From: an uncultured Candidatus Competibacteraceae bacterium
GTDB taxonomy: Bacteria; Pseudomonadota; Gammaproteobacteria; Competibacterales; Competibacteraceae
Direction: 5' to 3'
Length of the DNA: 5,472 bases
Assembly: GCA_937960715.1 (NCBI GenBank)
Contig: CALGOO010000179.1
Coordinates: 1 to 5,472, forward strand
Position numbers and translations under genes: made by a program. Below are positions 1 to 5,258 of this stretch, piece by piece. The notes beneath the pieces were generated by a model. The model ran no database searches. It was not told where the DNA came from and saw only the letters and a program-made list of their open reading frames with translations. The first letter of the stretch is position 1. Every line of letters starts with the position of its first letter.

Positions 1-344
1 GGCTCCACCACGCGATAGGCCACCGATTTCGGCACCGAATCGGCGATGCCGACCCGAAACGGCAAGCTCTTCCGAACCGTCTGGTCGAGAGCGACCTCCA
101 GCAGCTCGTCGCCGAGCGCGAAGATTTCGTCCGCGTAGCTGAAGATGCGCCGTCCCGTCTCGGTCAGCTCCAGCCCGCGCCCGACCCGGCGCAACAACTC
201 CACCCCGAGGCTGGCTTCCAGCTCGCTCAGTTGGCCGCTGATCGATTGCGGCGTCAGGTGCAGGTGCTTGCTGGCGCTGGCGACGCTGCCGGACTTGGCG
301 ACCATCCAGAAATAGCGCAGGTGTTTGAAGTTGAGGCTGGGCAT
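1..344 (-). CDS. nhaR: LysR-family transcriptional activator NhaR, N-terminal part (cut by window edge)
   Basis: The 114 codons visible begin MPSLNFKHLRYFWMVAKSGS and carry the LysR winged helix-turn-helix (about residues 5-64), followed by the start of the effector domain. The segment with VGRGLELTETGRRIF, then SYADEIFALGDELL, then FRVGIADSVPKS follows E. coli NhaR closely (RKGRGLEPSELGE, YRYADKMFTLSQEML, FDVGVADALSKR); the long helix and the VGIADS strand are typical of NhaR rather than LysR proteins in general. In E. coli NhaR activates the Na+/H+ antiporter gene nhaA in response to Na+, and also pgaABCD; the target here is not visible. The ATG at 344 overlaps a TAA in another frame (TAATG) and has no good Shine-Dalgarno, so translation may depend on coupling to the upstream vapC, which ends 22 bases before. 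The C-terminal two thirds lie outside the window. Confidence 0.88.
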   Translation of the reverse strand, partial: MPSLNFKHLRYFWMVAKSGSVASASKHLHLTPQSISGQLSELEASLGVELLRRVGRGLELTETGRRIFSYADEIFALGDELLEVALDQTVRKSLPFRVGIADSVPKSVAYRVVE

Positions 345-366
345 TACATCGAAAAAATCGAGGCGG

Positions 367-762
367 TCATGTCCGCAACACCCGGATTTCCGGGGTAAGA
401 CCCTGTTCCCGCGCGACCTTGCAGAAACTCTGATCGAAGGTGTGCATGATCGCCCTGCCACAGGCCGCGAGGTGCAGGGCGTCGGCGAAATCGGCGCCCA
501 GGCGGTACCAGTCGAGCGCCCTGACGACCTGATCTTCGTCCTCAATCTCCGTATGGTTGGCAGTCACGATCAGGGTAAAAAAATCCGCTATCCGTTCTCT
601 GGGATAGTCGTACCGAGCACGGAGCACCCATTCGGTTTCCAGAAGGACGGTTCTGGAAATGAACACCGTTTCAGACAACAGTAGTTTTTGCACGATTTCC
701 AGTTGTCGCGGATCATCCTTAATGGCAATCCGCACCAGCAGGTTGGTATCGAAGGCAATCAT
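367..762 (-). CDS. vapC: PIN-domain toxin, VapC-like ribonuclease (type II toxin-antitoxin)
   Basis: This 131-residue protein is the usual VapC size. It starts MIAFDTNLLVRIA, the typical first strand of a PIN domain with the acidic residue D5. The other expected metal-binding acids are E42 (in VLLETEWVL), D94 (in DFADALHLAA) and D110 (in HTFDQSF), so the Mg2+-dependent nuclease site looks complete. VapC toxins cleave RNA, often initiator tRNA or rRNA; the target of this one cannot be read from sequence. I chose the ATG at 762 over one 15 codons upstream (807) because the PIN fold begins there and because ATG overlaps the TGA of the antitoxin gene (ATGA), the usual coupling in these pairs. The 807 start would overlap the antitoxin gene by 49 bases. 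The stop lies 22 bases before nhaR. Confidence 0.9.
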   Translation of the reverse strand: MIAFDTNLLVRIAIKDDPRQLEIVQKLLLSETVFISRTVLLETEWVLRARYDYPRERIADFFTLIVTANHTEIEDEDQVVRALDWYRLGADFADALHLAACGRAIMHTFDQSFCKVAREQGLTPEIRVLRT

Positions 763-1025
763 CGGCAGGTTCCGTTCGGCTCCTCGTTCAGATCGACTGG
801 CCGGCAAAGCTCTTCCGTGTTGATGGGGGGACCGTCATATTGAAGAAACCCGATCAAGTCCGCCAAGGTATGCGGTCCCTTTTTCCGTTTCGATTTCAGC
901 AACACGCCATCGCTGGTCTCAACGAAAATCAACTCAGCGCCGCTGGTCCAGCCCAGCCGCTTGCGCAGTTCCTTGGGAATAACGACCTGGCCTTTGGTGG
1001 ATAAGGTGACGGTGGCGGTAGACAT
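759..1025 (-). CDS. vapB: AbrB/MazE/SpoVT-type antitoxin, VapB-like partner of the PIN toxin
   Basis: This 88-residue protein starts MSTATVTLSTKGQVVIPKEL. The TLSTKGQVVIPKELRKRLGW stretch (residues 8-26) is the hallmark of the AbrB/MazE swapped-hairpin DNA-binding fold, with the rest of the fold running to about residue 50 (GAELIFVETSDGVLLKSK). Residues 51-88, including TLADLIGFLQYDGPP, are likely the flexible tail that wraps and blocks the toxin. Antitoxins of this type usually repress their own operon together with the toxin. The start has a strong Shine-Dalgarno four bases upstream, and the stop overlaps the toxin start as ATGA, so the two proteins should be made in coupled fashion with antitoxin first. 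MazE-like would be an equally fair family name; the PIN partner favours VapB. Confidence 0.9.
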   Translation of the reverse strand: MSTATVTLSTKGQVVIPKELRKRLGWTSGAELIFVETSDGVLLKSKRKKGPHTLADLIGFLQYDGPPINTEELCRPVDLNEEPNGTCR

Positions 1026-1029
1026 GGCG

Positions 1030-1035
1030 ACCTCC
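1030..1035 (-). promoter_or_regulatory. Strong Shine-Dalgarno of the antitoxin gene
   Basis: On the minus strand GGAGGT stands four bases (CGCC) before the ATG at 1025. It is the best ribosome binding site on the left arm and fits the need for an antitoxin in excess of its toxin. No similar site precedes the toxin ATG at 762, which has only GGAACC about six bases upstream and relies on the ATGA overlap. Confidence 0.75.
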
Positions 1036-1053
1036 GGTAAGAAAAAAGGTAAG
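1036..1053 (-). repeat. Direct repeat next to the antitoxin ribosome binding site
   Basis: Read on the plus strand, GGTAAG occurs at 1036-1041 and again at 1048-1053, separated by six A residues, giving a 12-base period. The repeat abuts the Shine-Dalgarno of the antitoxin gene, where a self-repressing toxin-antitoxin complex could bind. The repeat is seen directly; its role as operator is inference. Confidence 0.4.
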
Positions 1054-1059
1054 CAAGTC

Positions 1060-1089
1060 AGTATGGTTCAGTAGCGATTGGGTACGCAA
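1060..1089 (-). promoter_or_regulatory. Possible weak sigma70 promoter for the toxin-antitoxin pair
   Basis: In the 72-base gap between the methylase stop and the antitoxin start, the minus strand reads TTGCGT (1089-1084), 18 bases, then CATACT (1065-1060). These match the -35 and -10 consensus at 3 and 4 of 6 positions, so the call is weak. A perfect 5-bp inverted repeat GGGTA/TACCC (1080-1084 and 1094-1098) overlaps the -35 and could be an operator. No U-tract follows it, so it does not look like a terminator of the upstream gene; read-through from the methylase gene is possible. Confidence 0.25.
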
Positions 1090-1097
1090 TACCTACC

Positions 1098-3944
1098 CTA
1101 CTGCTGCCGGCCCGCAGGCCGCTCGACCGCCGCTTTCCCCGTCAACCCCGGCTCCCGCGCCAGCATTTCCCGCAACGGTCCCAAATCCGGCAACCCGAGG
1201 GTTGCGCTCAGCGCCTCGTCAATGGCGCCTCGCGCCGGATCGTGGTTCAGCCGGGCGAGCGCCTGAAGCTCCCGGTCGCACAGCGCGTCATACGCGGCGG
1301 CCAGACTCGCCGCCTGCGCGTCGCTCAAGGTCCGCACGTCCAGCACTGGCATGGTCGCCCAGGCGGGTTTTTTCATCTGCATCCACGCACCTTGGGTGAC
1401 GACGCGACCGCCAAAGAAAGCGAGCAGCGACAAACTGCCGTTGAGCCAGATCAACAACGCCTTGCGTCTTTTCGGTGACAGATCGGTCTTGAGCGCCCAC
1501 CAGGTATTGCCGAGCACGGGTTGGTCGAAGCCTACCGCCAGCAGGCGATGCGTGTTGGTTCTGACCCGCTCCACCAGCAGAATATCGGCGGCCATGGTCC
1601 ACAGATGGTAGGGATAGTCGGCGTAGTCCGCCGTCGCGGCCCGGTCGGCGTAGCGCGGAGTCGCGCGGGGTTGCAGCCAAGCGTTGGATTGTTGCCGGAG
1701 CGTCCTGACCTTATCGGCCTCGTGATCCCAGAACGCCGGGTGCAGGGTCGGTACATCCTCGTAAAGATCGAACGCTTCGTGGATGCGTCGCCGGTCCGGA
1801 CCGATGGCGCCGAGTTGACCCGCCGGGCACAGGGCAACGGAAATCGCCGGTTGTCCCGGCCAACTCACCTGTCCCCGTCGCAGCGCCAGAAACGCCTTGG
1901 CCAGATCGCCACGGGAAAACAACGCGCCATGCCAGTTTTCCTCCCCGATTGAAGCGGGCAGGGCGAACGCTTCGCCGAGACTGCCGGAGGGCGAACGGAT
2001 GATGCCTTCGGGCAGGGTCTTCAACCGTTCGGCCAGATCGAGCGCCTCGTAGATCGTGGTCGGATTGCGCCACAGATTGATATAGGCGGTGGTTTCCGGC
2101 GCTTCCTGGCCGGCCGGCTTCTTGCGGGCGACGAACAGCAGTTCGGACAAATCGGTGTTTTCGGAGAAGTTGGGCCGCTCGGCATCGTAGCTCGATGCCA
2201 CGATTTCCAGATGATAGCGGTCGGCGAGCAGTTGCCGGGTCGGTCCCCACGCCTCGCCGGACGCTAGCGCGTGCGGCAACACAAAGGCCAGCCGCCCGCC
2301 CGGCTTGAGACAGGCATCGGCCAGCGCCACGAACACCGCGCCCAGCCCCGCCGTGATGTTGGCCTGAAGCTTTTTGACCCGCTTTTTGAGTTCGCTTTGC
2401 AGCACCCCCCGCTCGTCGGGCAGCGAACCAAACAGCAGATTACCGCCGACGCTGCGTACGAACGGCGGATTCATCACACACAGATCCAGTTCCGGCACGC
2501 GCGCGCTGGTCGCTTGCGTCTGGTCCGCGCCGGCGCGGACGATTTCCGTCTGCGACTGGTCGAGGGTGAGCTGCGTCCACACCGCGTCCCTGCCGATGAA
2601 ATCCAGACTGCCCAGGCGCGGCGTGCCGCCGTCCAGCCCCAGTGGCATGACGTACAGATTCATCCGCACGAAAGCGATGTCCGGGGCCAGCAGCGCCAGC
2701 GTGGACGCGGTGAGATGCACGGCGGTGGGCAGCACGTCGTAGCCGTGCAGGATGTTTTCCATGATCGCCCGGTGCAGCGCCTGCAAATCCACCGGCGACA
2801 GGCTGCGCCCGGTGTTGGCCCGCGCCAGGATGTAGGCGTCCGACACCGCCTGCGCCGTCGCCATCAGCAGCGTCCCGGTGCCACAGGCCAGATCCGCGAC
2901 CTTGAACTCGGCCAGATGCGCCGGGTTGCCGAAATCGCGCGGCCAGGGCCGGTTCAGCGCCAGCTTGAGCAGCAAGGTCGCCGCCGATACCGAGGTGTAA
3001 TAAGCGCCGAGATACTTGGCGTGATGCAGCAACCAGTGATAAATCCGGCCCATCAGATCGTGGCGCAGCGCCGCCTGGTGCGCGCAAATCACCTGCGCCT
3101 CCTTGAGCAGAGCGTGAAACGAGGCTAGGGTGTGCGCGGTGATCGGCAATTCCGCCAACACCCGCTCGCCCAGTTGGAAGATCGGCACATAGTTGATGTT
3201 CTGCCAAATCCACTGCCAATGGGCGCGGGCCGCGCCCACCACATCCGGCTGATCCTCCAGCCGGCGCAGCGGCGTCACGCGGGGATTGGTCGCCGCCAAC
3301 TGTTCCTGAAAGATCAGCGCATTGGCAATGACCAGCGCCGACACTCGGGCCGCCGTCGCGCGCCGCTCCTCGGTTTTGTCGTCGGTTTCGCCTTTCGGCG
3401 CGGACATCCCCAGCAAATCAGACAAGCGGTCGCAAGCGCCCGTCTGCCCGATCCAGGTCAGCGCCACGCGCGTCAGTTGTTCCAACAGTGATTGGGCGGT
3501 TTTGGCGACGAGATCATCCTGGACCAGCGTTTCCTGCGCGCGGCGCAAAGCATCCATCAGCGCGGCGGGCGTCCCCTCGAACCACGCGGTTTCCTCGCTC
3601 TCCGAAATCAGGCAATAGGCCAGAACCGCCGTTTCGAACCGGGCGAGCAGGTCCTGCGTGGCGGTGGTGCGGAGCGCGCCGGGATACACGATGGCGGCGG
3701 CGATGTTGGCGATGCCGCGCTGCACCCGGCCCCGCGCATCGCCCAGCACGACCTCCCGCGCCTGCGGGTGATCGGCGAACTTGCCTTCGATGACCACGCG
3801 CAAGCCCCGCCAGTTGAACAGCACGTCGGGCCGCTCCCGGCCGCTGGCCTGAATCGTCTCGGCATCGGCCCTGACTCCGAAGCGGGCTAACAGGATCGCC
3901 AGTTGCGTGTTGAGGGTTTCTTCCCGGTGGCGGTAGGCGGTCAT
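1098..3944 (-). CDS. Single-chain nuclease-methyltransferase, putative type IIG-like restriction-modification enzyme
   Basis: The 948-residue protein reads as three parts. (1) Residues about 1-115 look like a PD-(D/E)xK nuclease: P39-D40 on one strand, then E53-G-K55 (VVIEGKFA), the spacing expected for the catalytic D, E, K. (2) Residues about 295-620 are a gamma-class N6-adenine DNA methyltransferase: motif X GAYYTS (313-318), SAM-binding motif I DLACGTG (351-357), catalytic motif IV NPPF (492-495) and GGRLAFVLPHAL (549-560). (3) Residues about 650-948 probably form the target recognition part; LLIWLNGSLSLLAFFG (830-845), GAWMQMKKP and PVLDVRTLS resemble the ends of recognition domains in type IIG enzymes. 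A helical linker fills 120-290. No helicase motifs and no separate specificity gene are seen. Expected role is cutting unmodified foreign DNA while methylating adenine in the host site; the site is unknown. The start at 3944 has a modest GGGA 7 bases upstream. It could instead be a methylase with an inactive nuclease-like domain. Confidence 0.82.
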   Translation of the reverse strand: MTAYRHREETLNTQLAILLARFGVRADAETIQASGRERPDVLFNWRGLRVVIEGKFADHPQAREVVLGDARGRVQRGIANIAAAIVYPGALRTTATQDLLARFETAVLAYCLISESEETAWFEGTPAALMDALRRAQETLVQDDLVAKTAQSLLEQLTRVALTWIGQTGACDRLSDLLGMSAPKGETDDKTEERRATAARVSALVIANALIFQEQLAATNPRVTPLRRLEDQPDVVGAARAHWQWIWQNINYVPIFQLGERVLAELPITAHTLASFHALLKEAQVICAHQAALRHDLMGRIYHWLLHHAKYLGAYYTSVSAATLLLKLALNRPWPRDFGNPAHLAEFKVADLACGTGTLLMATAQAVSDAYILARANTGRSLSPVDLQALHRAIMENILHGYDVLPTAVHLTASTLALLAPDIAFVRMNLYVMPLGLDGGTPRLGSLDFIGRDAVWTQLTLDQSQTEIVRAGADQTQATSARVPELDLCVMNPPFVRSVGGNLLFGSLPDERGVLQSELKKRVKKLQANITAGLGAVFVALADACLKPGGRLAFVLPHALASGEAWGPTRQLLADRYHLEIVASSYDAERPNFSENTDLSELLFVARKKPAGQEAPETTAYINLWRNPTTIYEALDLAERLKTLPEGIIRSPSGSLGEAFALPASIGEENWHGALFSRGDLAKAFLALRRGQVSWPGQPAISVALCPAGQLGAIGPDRRRIHEAFDLYEDVPTLHPAFWDHEADKVRTLRQQSNAWLQPRATPRYADRAATADYADYPYHLWTMAADILLVERVRTNTHRLLAVGFDQPVLGNTWWALKTDLSPKRRKALLIWLNGSLSLLAFFGGRVVTQGAWMQMKKPAWATMPVLDVRTLSDAQAASLAAAYDALCDRELQALARLNHDPARGAIDEALSATLGLPDLGPLREMLAREPGLTGKAAVERPAGRQQ

Positions 3945-4004
3945 GTTCTTTCCCAGTTGGTCCGTTTGCTTGTAGAGGCCAAATTCTAAATCAACGGCTT
4001 GTGT

Positions 4005-4028
4005 GTGGGAGCAGGCGGGCTTGCCTGC
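4005..4028 (+). repeat. REP-like palindrome with GTGG head
   Basis: GTGGGA (4005-4010) is followed directly by the hairpin GCAGGC (4011-4016), loop GGGCTT, GCCTGC (4023-4028), a perfect 6-bp stem. A GTRG tetranucleotide ahead of a GC-rich palindrome is the signature of REP sequences moved by RAYT (TnpA-REP) transposases, and GTGGGAGC-(hairpin)-GCGA is very close to the common REP of Pseudomonas. Only one copy is seen in the window and no RAYT gene. Such elements sit between genes and can bind gyrase or IHF or affect mRNA ends. Confidence 0.65.
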
Positions 4029-4049
4029 GATGGGCAGCCGAGCAATACA

Positions 4050-4067
4050 TCGAATAAATCGAATAAT
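4050..4067. repeat. Tandem 9-base direct repeat
   Basis: TCGAATAAA (4050-4058) is followed at once by TCGAATAAT (4059-4067), 8 of 9 bases equal. The second unit forms part of the left arm of the adjoining inverted repeat, and the CGAATAAT core thus appears three times counting the inverted copy. Repeats of this kind between divergent genes often bind a regulator, but no binding protein can be named. Confidence 0.5.
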
Positions 4068-4083
4068 AGTTCAATATTATTCG
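4060..4083. promoter_or_regulatory. Perfect 9-bp inverted repeat, candidate operator
   Basis: CGAATAATA (4060-4068) and TATTATTCG (4075-4083) are exact reverse complements around the 6-base spacer GTTCAA. With one bulged G at 4084 the pairing extends three more bases (AAT 4057-4059 with ATT 4085-4087). The stem is AT-rich and no U-run follows directly, so a dimeric-regulator operator is more likely than a terminator. It overlaps the best -10-like hexamer (TATTAT) and lies between the divergent genes, so it could control either or both. Confidence 0.5.
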
Positions 4084-4134
4084 GATTGTTGGATGTTTTT
4101 CCACCCTTTAGACTGCTCGTCGTCTTCAATGCCG

Positions 4135-4142
4135 AAAGGAGA
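4135..4142 (+). promoter_or_regulatory. Shine-Dalgarno deciding the start of the HPF-like gene
   Basis: AAAGGAGA stands seven bases (from GGAG) before the ATG at 4149. This selects the ATG at 4149 over an upstream in-frame TTG at 3999, whose 50-residue extension would read through the REP-like hairpin and the operator repeats. Confidence 0.8.
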
Positions 4143-4148
4143 AAGTCG

Positions 4149-4514
4149 ATGAACATTCACATCCAGGCCCGGGGTTTCGCGCTGACCGACGGCTTGCGCG
4201 AACACATCGAGCGGCGCCTGCGCTTCGCGCTCGGCTGGGCCGACGACCGTTTGCGCCAGGTCTCGGTCCGCCTGTCCGACGAGAACGGCCCACGCGGCGG
4301 CGAGGATAAGCGCTGCCGGATTCAGATCGCCTTTACCGGCGCCCCGAGCGTGGTGATCGACGATACCGAGGCTGATCTGTACGTGGCTATCGACCGGGCC
4401 GCCGACCGGGCCGGTCGCTCGGTCGCGCGCCGGCTGGAGCGGCAGCGCAATTATCGTCAGGGCCTGTCGCCGATGACGACTCCAGCCGACTCCATCGCCC
4501 TGGCCTTGCACTGA
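4149..4514 (+). CDS. HPF/RaiA-family (S30AE) ribosome-associated protein, short form
   Basis: This 121-residue protein begins MNIHIQARGFALTDGLREHI and has the beta-alpha-beta-beta-beta-alpha order of the ribosomal S30AE family: strand MNIHIQARG, helix LTDGLREHIERRLRFAL, strand VSVRLSD, strand RCRIQIAFT, strand SVVIDDTEADLYVAID, and a basic second helix ending ARRLERQR (93-100). Relatives bind the decoding region of the 30S subunit and cause hibernation or block translation under stress. It lacks the C-terminal dimerisation domain of long HPF; residues 105-121 are an unalignable tail. The sequence is diverged from both E. coli Hpf and RaiA, so it may be a second paralogue and I give no symbol. 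The gene lies 16 bases before can, very probably in one transcript. The AT-rich repeats upstream may regulate it. Confidence 0.8.
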   Translation: MNIHIQARGFALTDGLREHIERRLRFALGWADDRLRQVSVRLSDENGPRGGEDKRCRIQIAFTGAPSVVIDDTEADLYVAIDRAADRAGRSVARRLERQRNYRQGLSPMTTPADSIALALH

Positions 4515-4530
4515 ACCCTGGAGCAATTCG

Positions 4531-5193
4531 ATGAAATACCTGCAGGAACTGTTCGCCGCCAACGCCCGCTGGGCCGAGGAGATGACGGCCGCCGACCCCC
4601 GGTTTTTCGCCGGACTGGCGGCGATCCAAACCCCCGCCTATCTCTGGATCGGCTGCTCGGACAGCCGCGTGCCCGCCAACCAAATCACCGGCTTGAAGCC
4701 GGGCGAGGTGTTCGTCCACCGCAATGTGGCCAACGTGGTGGTGCATACCGACCTCAACTGCTTGTCGGTGATGCAATACGCCATCGAGGTGCTCAAGGTC
4801 CAGCACATCATCGTCTGCGGTCATTACGGCTGCGGTGGCGTCAAGGCGGCCCTGGACGGGGCCTCCTTCGGACTGATCGACAACTGGTTGCGCCACATCC
4901 AGGACGTGCGCGACCGGCACGCGGAGTTGCTCACCGCCCTGCCGAACGACGAGACGCGCTGGCGCGCCCTGTGTGAACTGAACGTCATCGAACAGGCGCG
5001 CAACGTCGCCCGCACCACCCTGGTGGGCGACGCCTGGAAGCGGGAACAACCCTTGATGCTGCACGGCTGGATTTACGGGCTGGCGGACGGTCGTCTGCAA
5101 GACCTTCAGACGTCCATCAAGGACGGCGCGGAACTCGATGACGCCATCGCGCTGGCAATCGCCGGCGTGCGGTCGCGCTACGCGCCGTGGTGA
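4531..5193 (+). CDS. can: Beta-class carbonic anhydrase (Can type)
   Basis: A cytoplasmic zinc enzyme interconverting CO2 and bicarbonate. The 220-residue length equals E. coli Can. The zinc ligands are visible as C42, D44, H98 and C101, with R46 pairing to D44 in CSDSR and HYGCGG (98-103) around the second half of the site. W39, R64 and Y182 match the three residues that bind bicarbonate at the non-catalytic site in the E. coli and Haemophilus enzymes, suggesting a type II, allosterically controlled beta-carbonic anhydrase. FVHRNVANVV (61-70) and HGWIYGLADG (178-187) are also family marks. GGAG at 4520-4523 lies seven bases before the ATG. It sits between the HPF-like gene and ccr on the same strand; supplying CO2 to the Ccr carboxylase is a plausible role besides general bicarbonate supply. 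Confidence 0.95.
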   Translation: MKYLQELFAANARWAEEMTAADPRFFAGLAAIQTPAYLWIGCSDSRVPANQITGLKPGEVFVHRNVANVVVHTDLNCLSVMQYAIEVLKVQHIIVCGHYGCGGVKAALDGASFGLIDNWLRHIQDVRDRHAELLTALPNDETRWRALCELNVIEQARNVARTTLVGDAWKREQPLMLHGWIYGLADGRLQDLQTSIKDGAELDDAIALAIAGVRSRYAPW

Positions 5194-5258
5194 GGCCCGG
5201 CTGAATCCAACCTCCACATACCTGACCTAAAAACCCACACGATCGAGAAAACGAGAGC

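Larger units (their letters stand above)
3945..4148. promoter_or_regulatory. Divergent intergenic region with AT-rich core
   Basis: This 204-base stretch separates the minus-strand methylase gene from the plus-strand hpf-can-ccr genes, so it should hold promoters for both. Bases about 4041-4100 are much richer in A and T than the genes around them. A TATTAT at 4075-4080 would make a good plus-strand -10, and TTGAAC on the minus strand (4074-4069) a fair -35 for the methylase, but neither has a convincing partner box. The region also carries a REP-like hairpin and short direct and inverted repeats listed separately. No coding sequence is supported here. Confidence 0.5.

Noticed and set aside
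763..807. A longer vapC start at 807
   Set aside because: The extra 15 residues are not part of the PIN fold and the ATG at 762 forms the usual ATGA overlap with the antitoxin stop.
1080..1098. GGGTA/TACCC inverted repeat as a terminator of the methylase gene
   Set aside because: The stem is only 5 bp with a 9-base loop, and no U-tract follows on the minus strand; an operator is as likely.
2271..3128. A 285-codon open frame on the plus strand inside the methylase gene
   Set aside because: It lies wholly antisense to the methylase coding frame, has an Arg/Gln/His-rich composition typical of a GC-rich shadow frame, and shows no recognisable domain.
4060..4083. The 9-bp inverted repeat as an intrinsic terminator
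   Set aside because: The stem is almost all A-T pairs, and no gene ends near it on either strand.
3999..4148. A 50-codon upstream extension of the HPF-like gene from a TTG at 3999
   Set aside because: It would translate the REP-like hairpin and the AT-rich repeats, while ATG 4149 has a strong Shine-Dalgarno and begins the family fold.
4387..5217. A 276-codon open frame on the minus strand across can
   Set aside because: It is antisense to can, whose zinc-site residues are intact, and its composition is that of a shadow frame.
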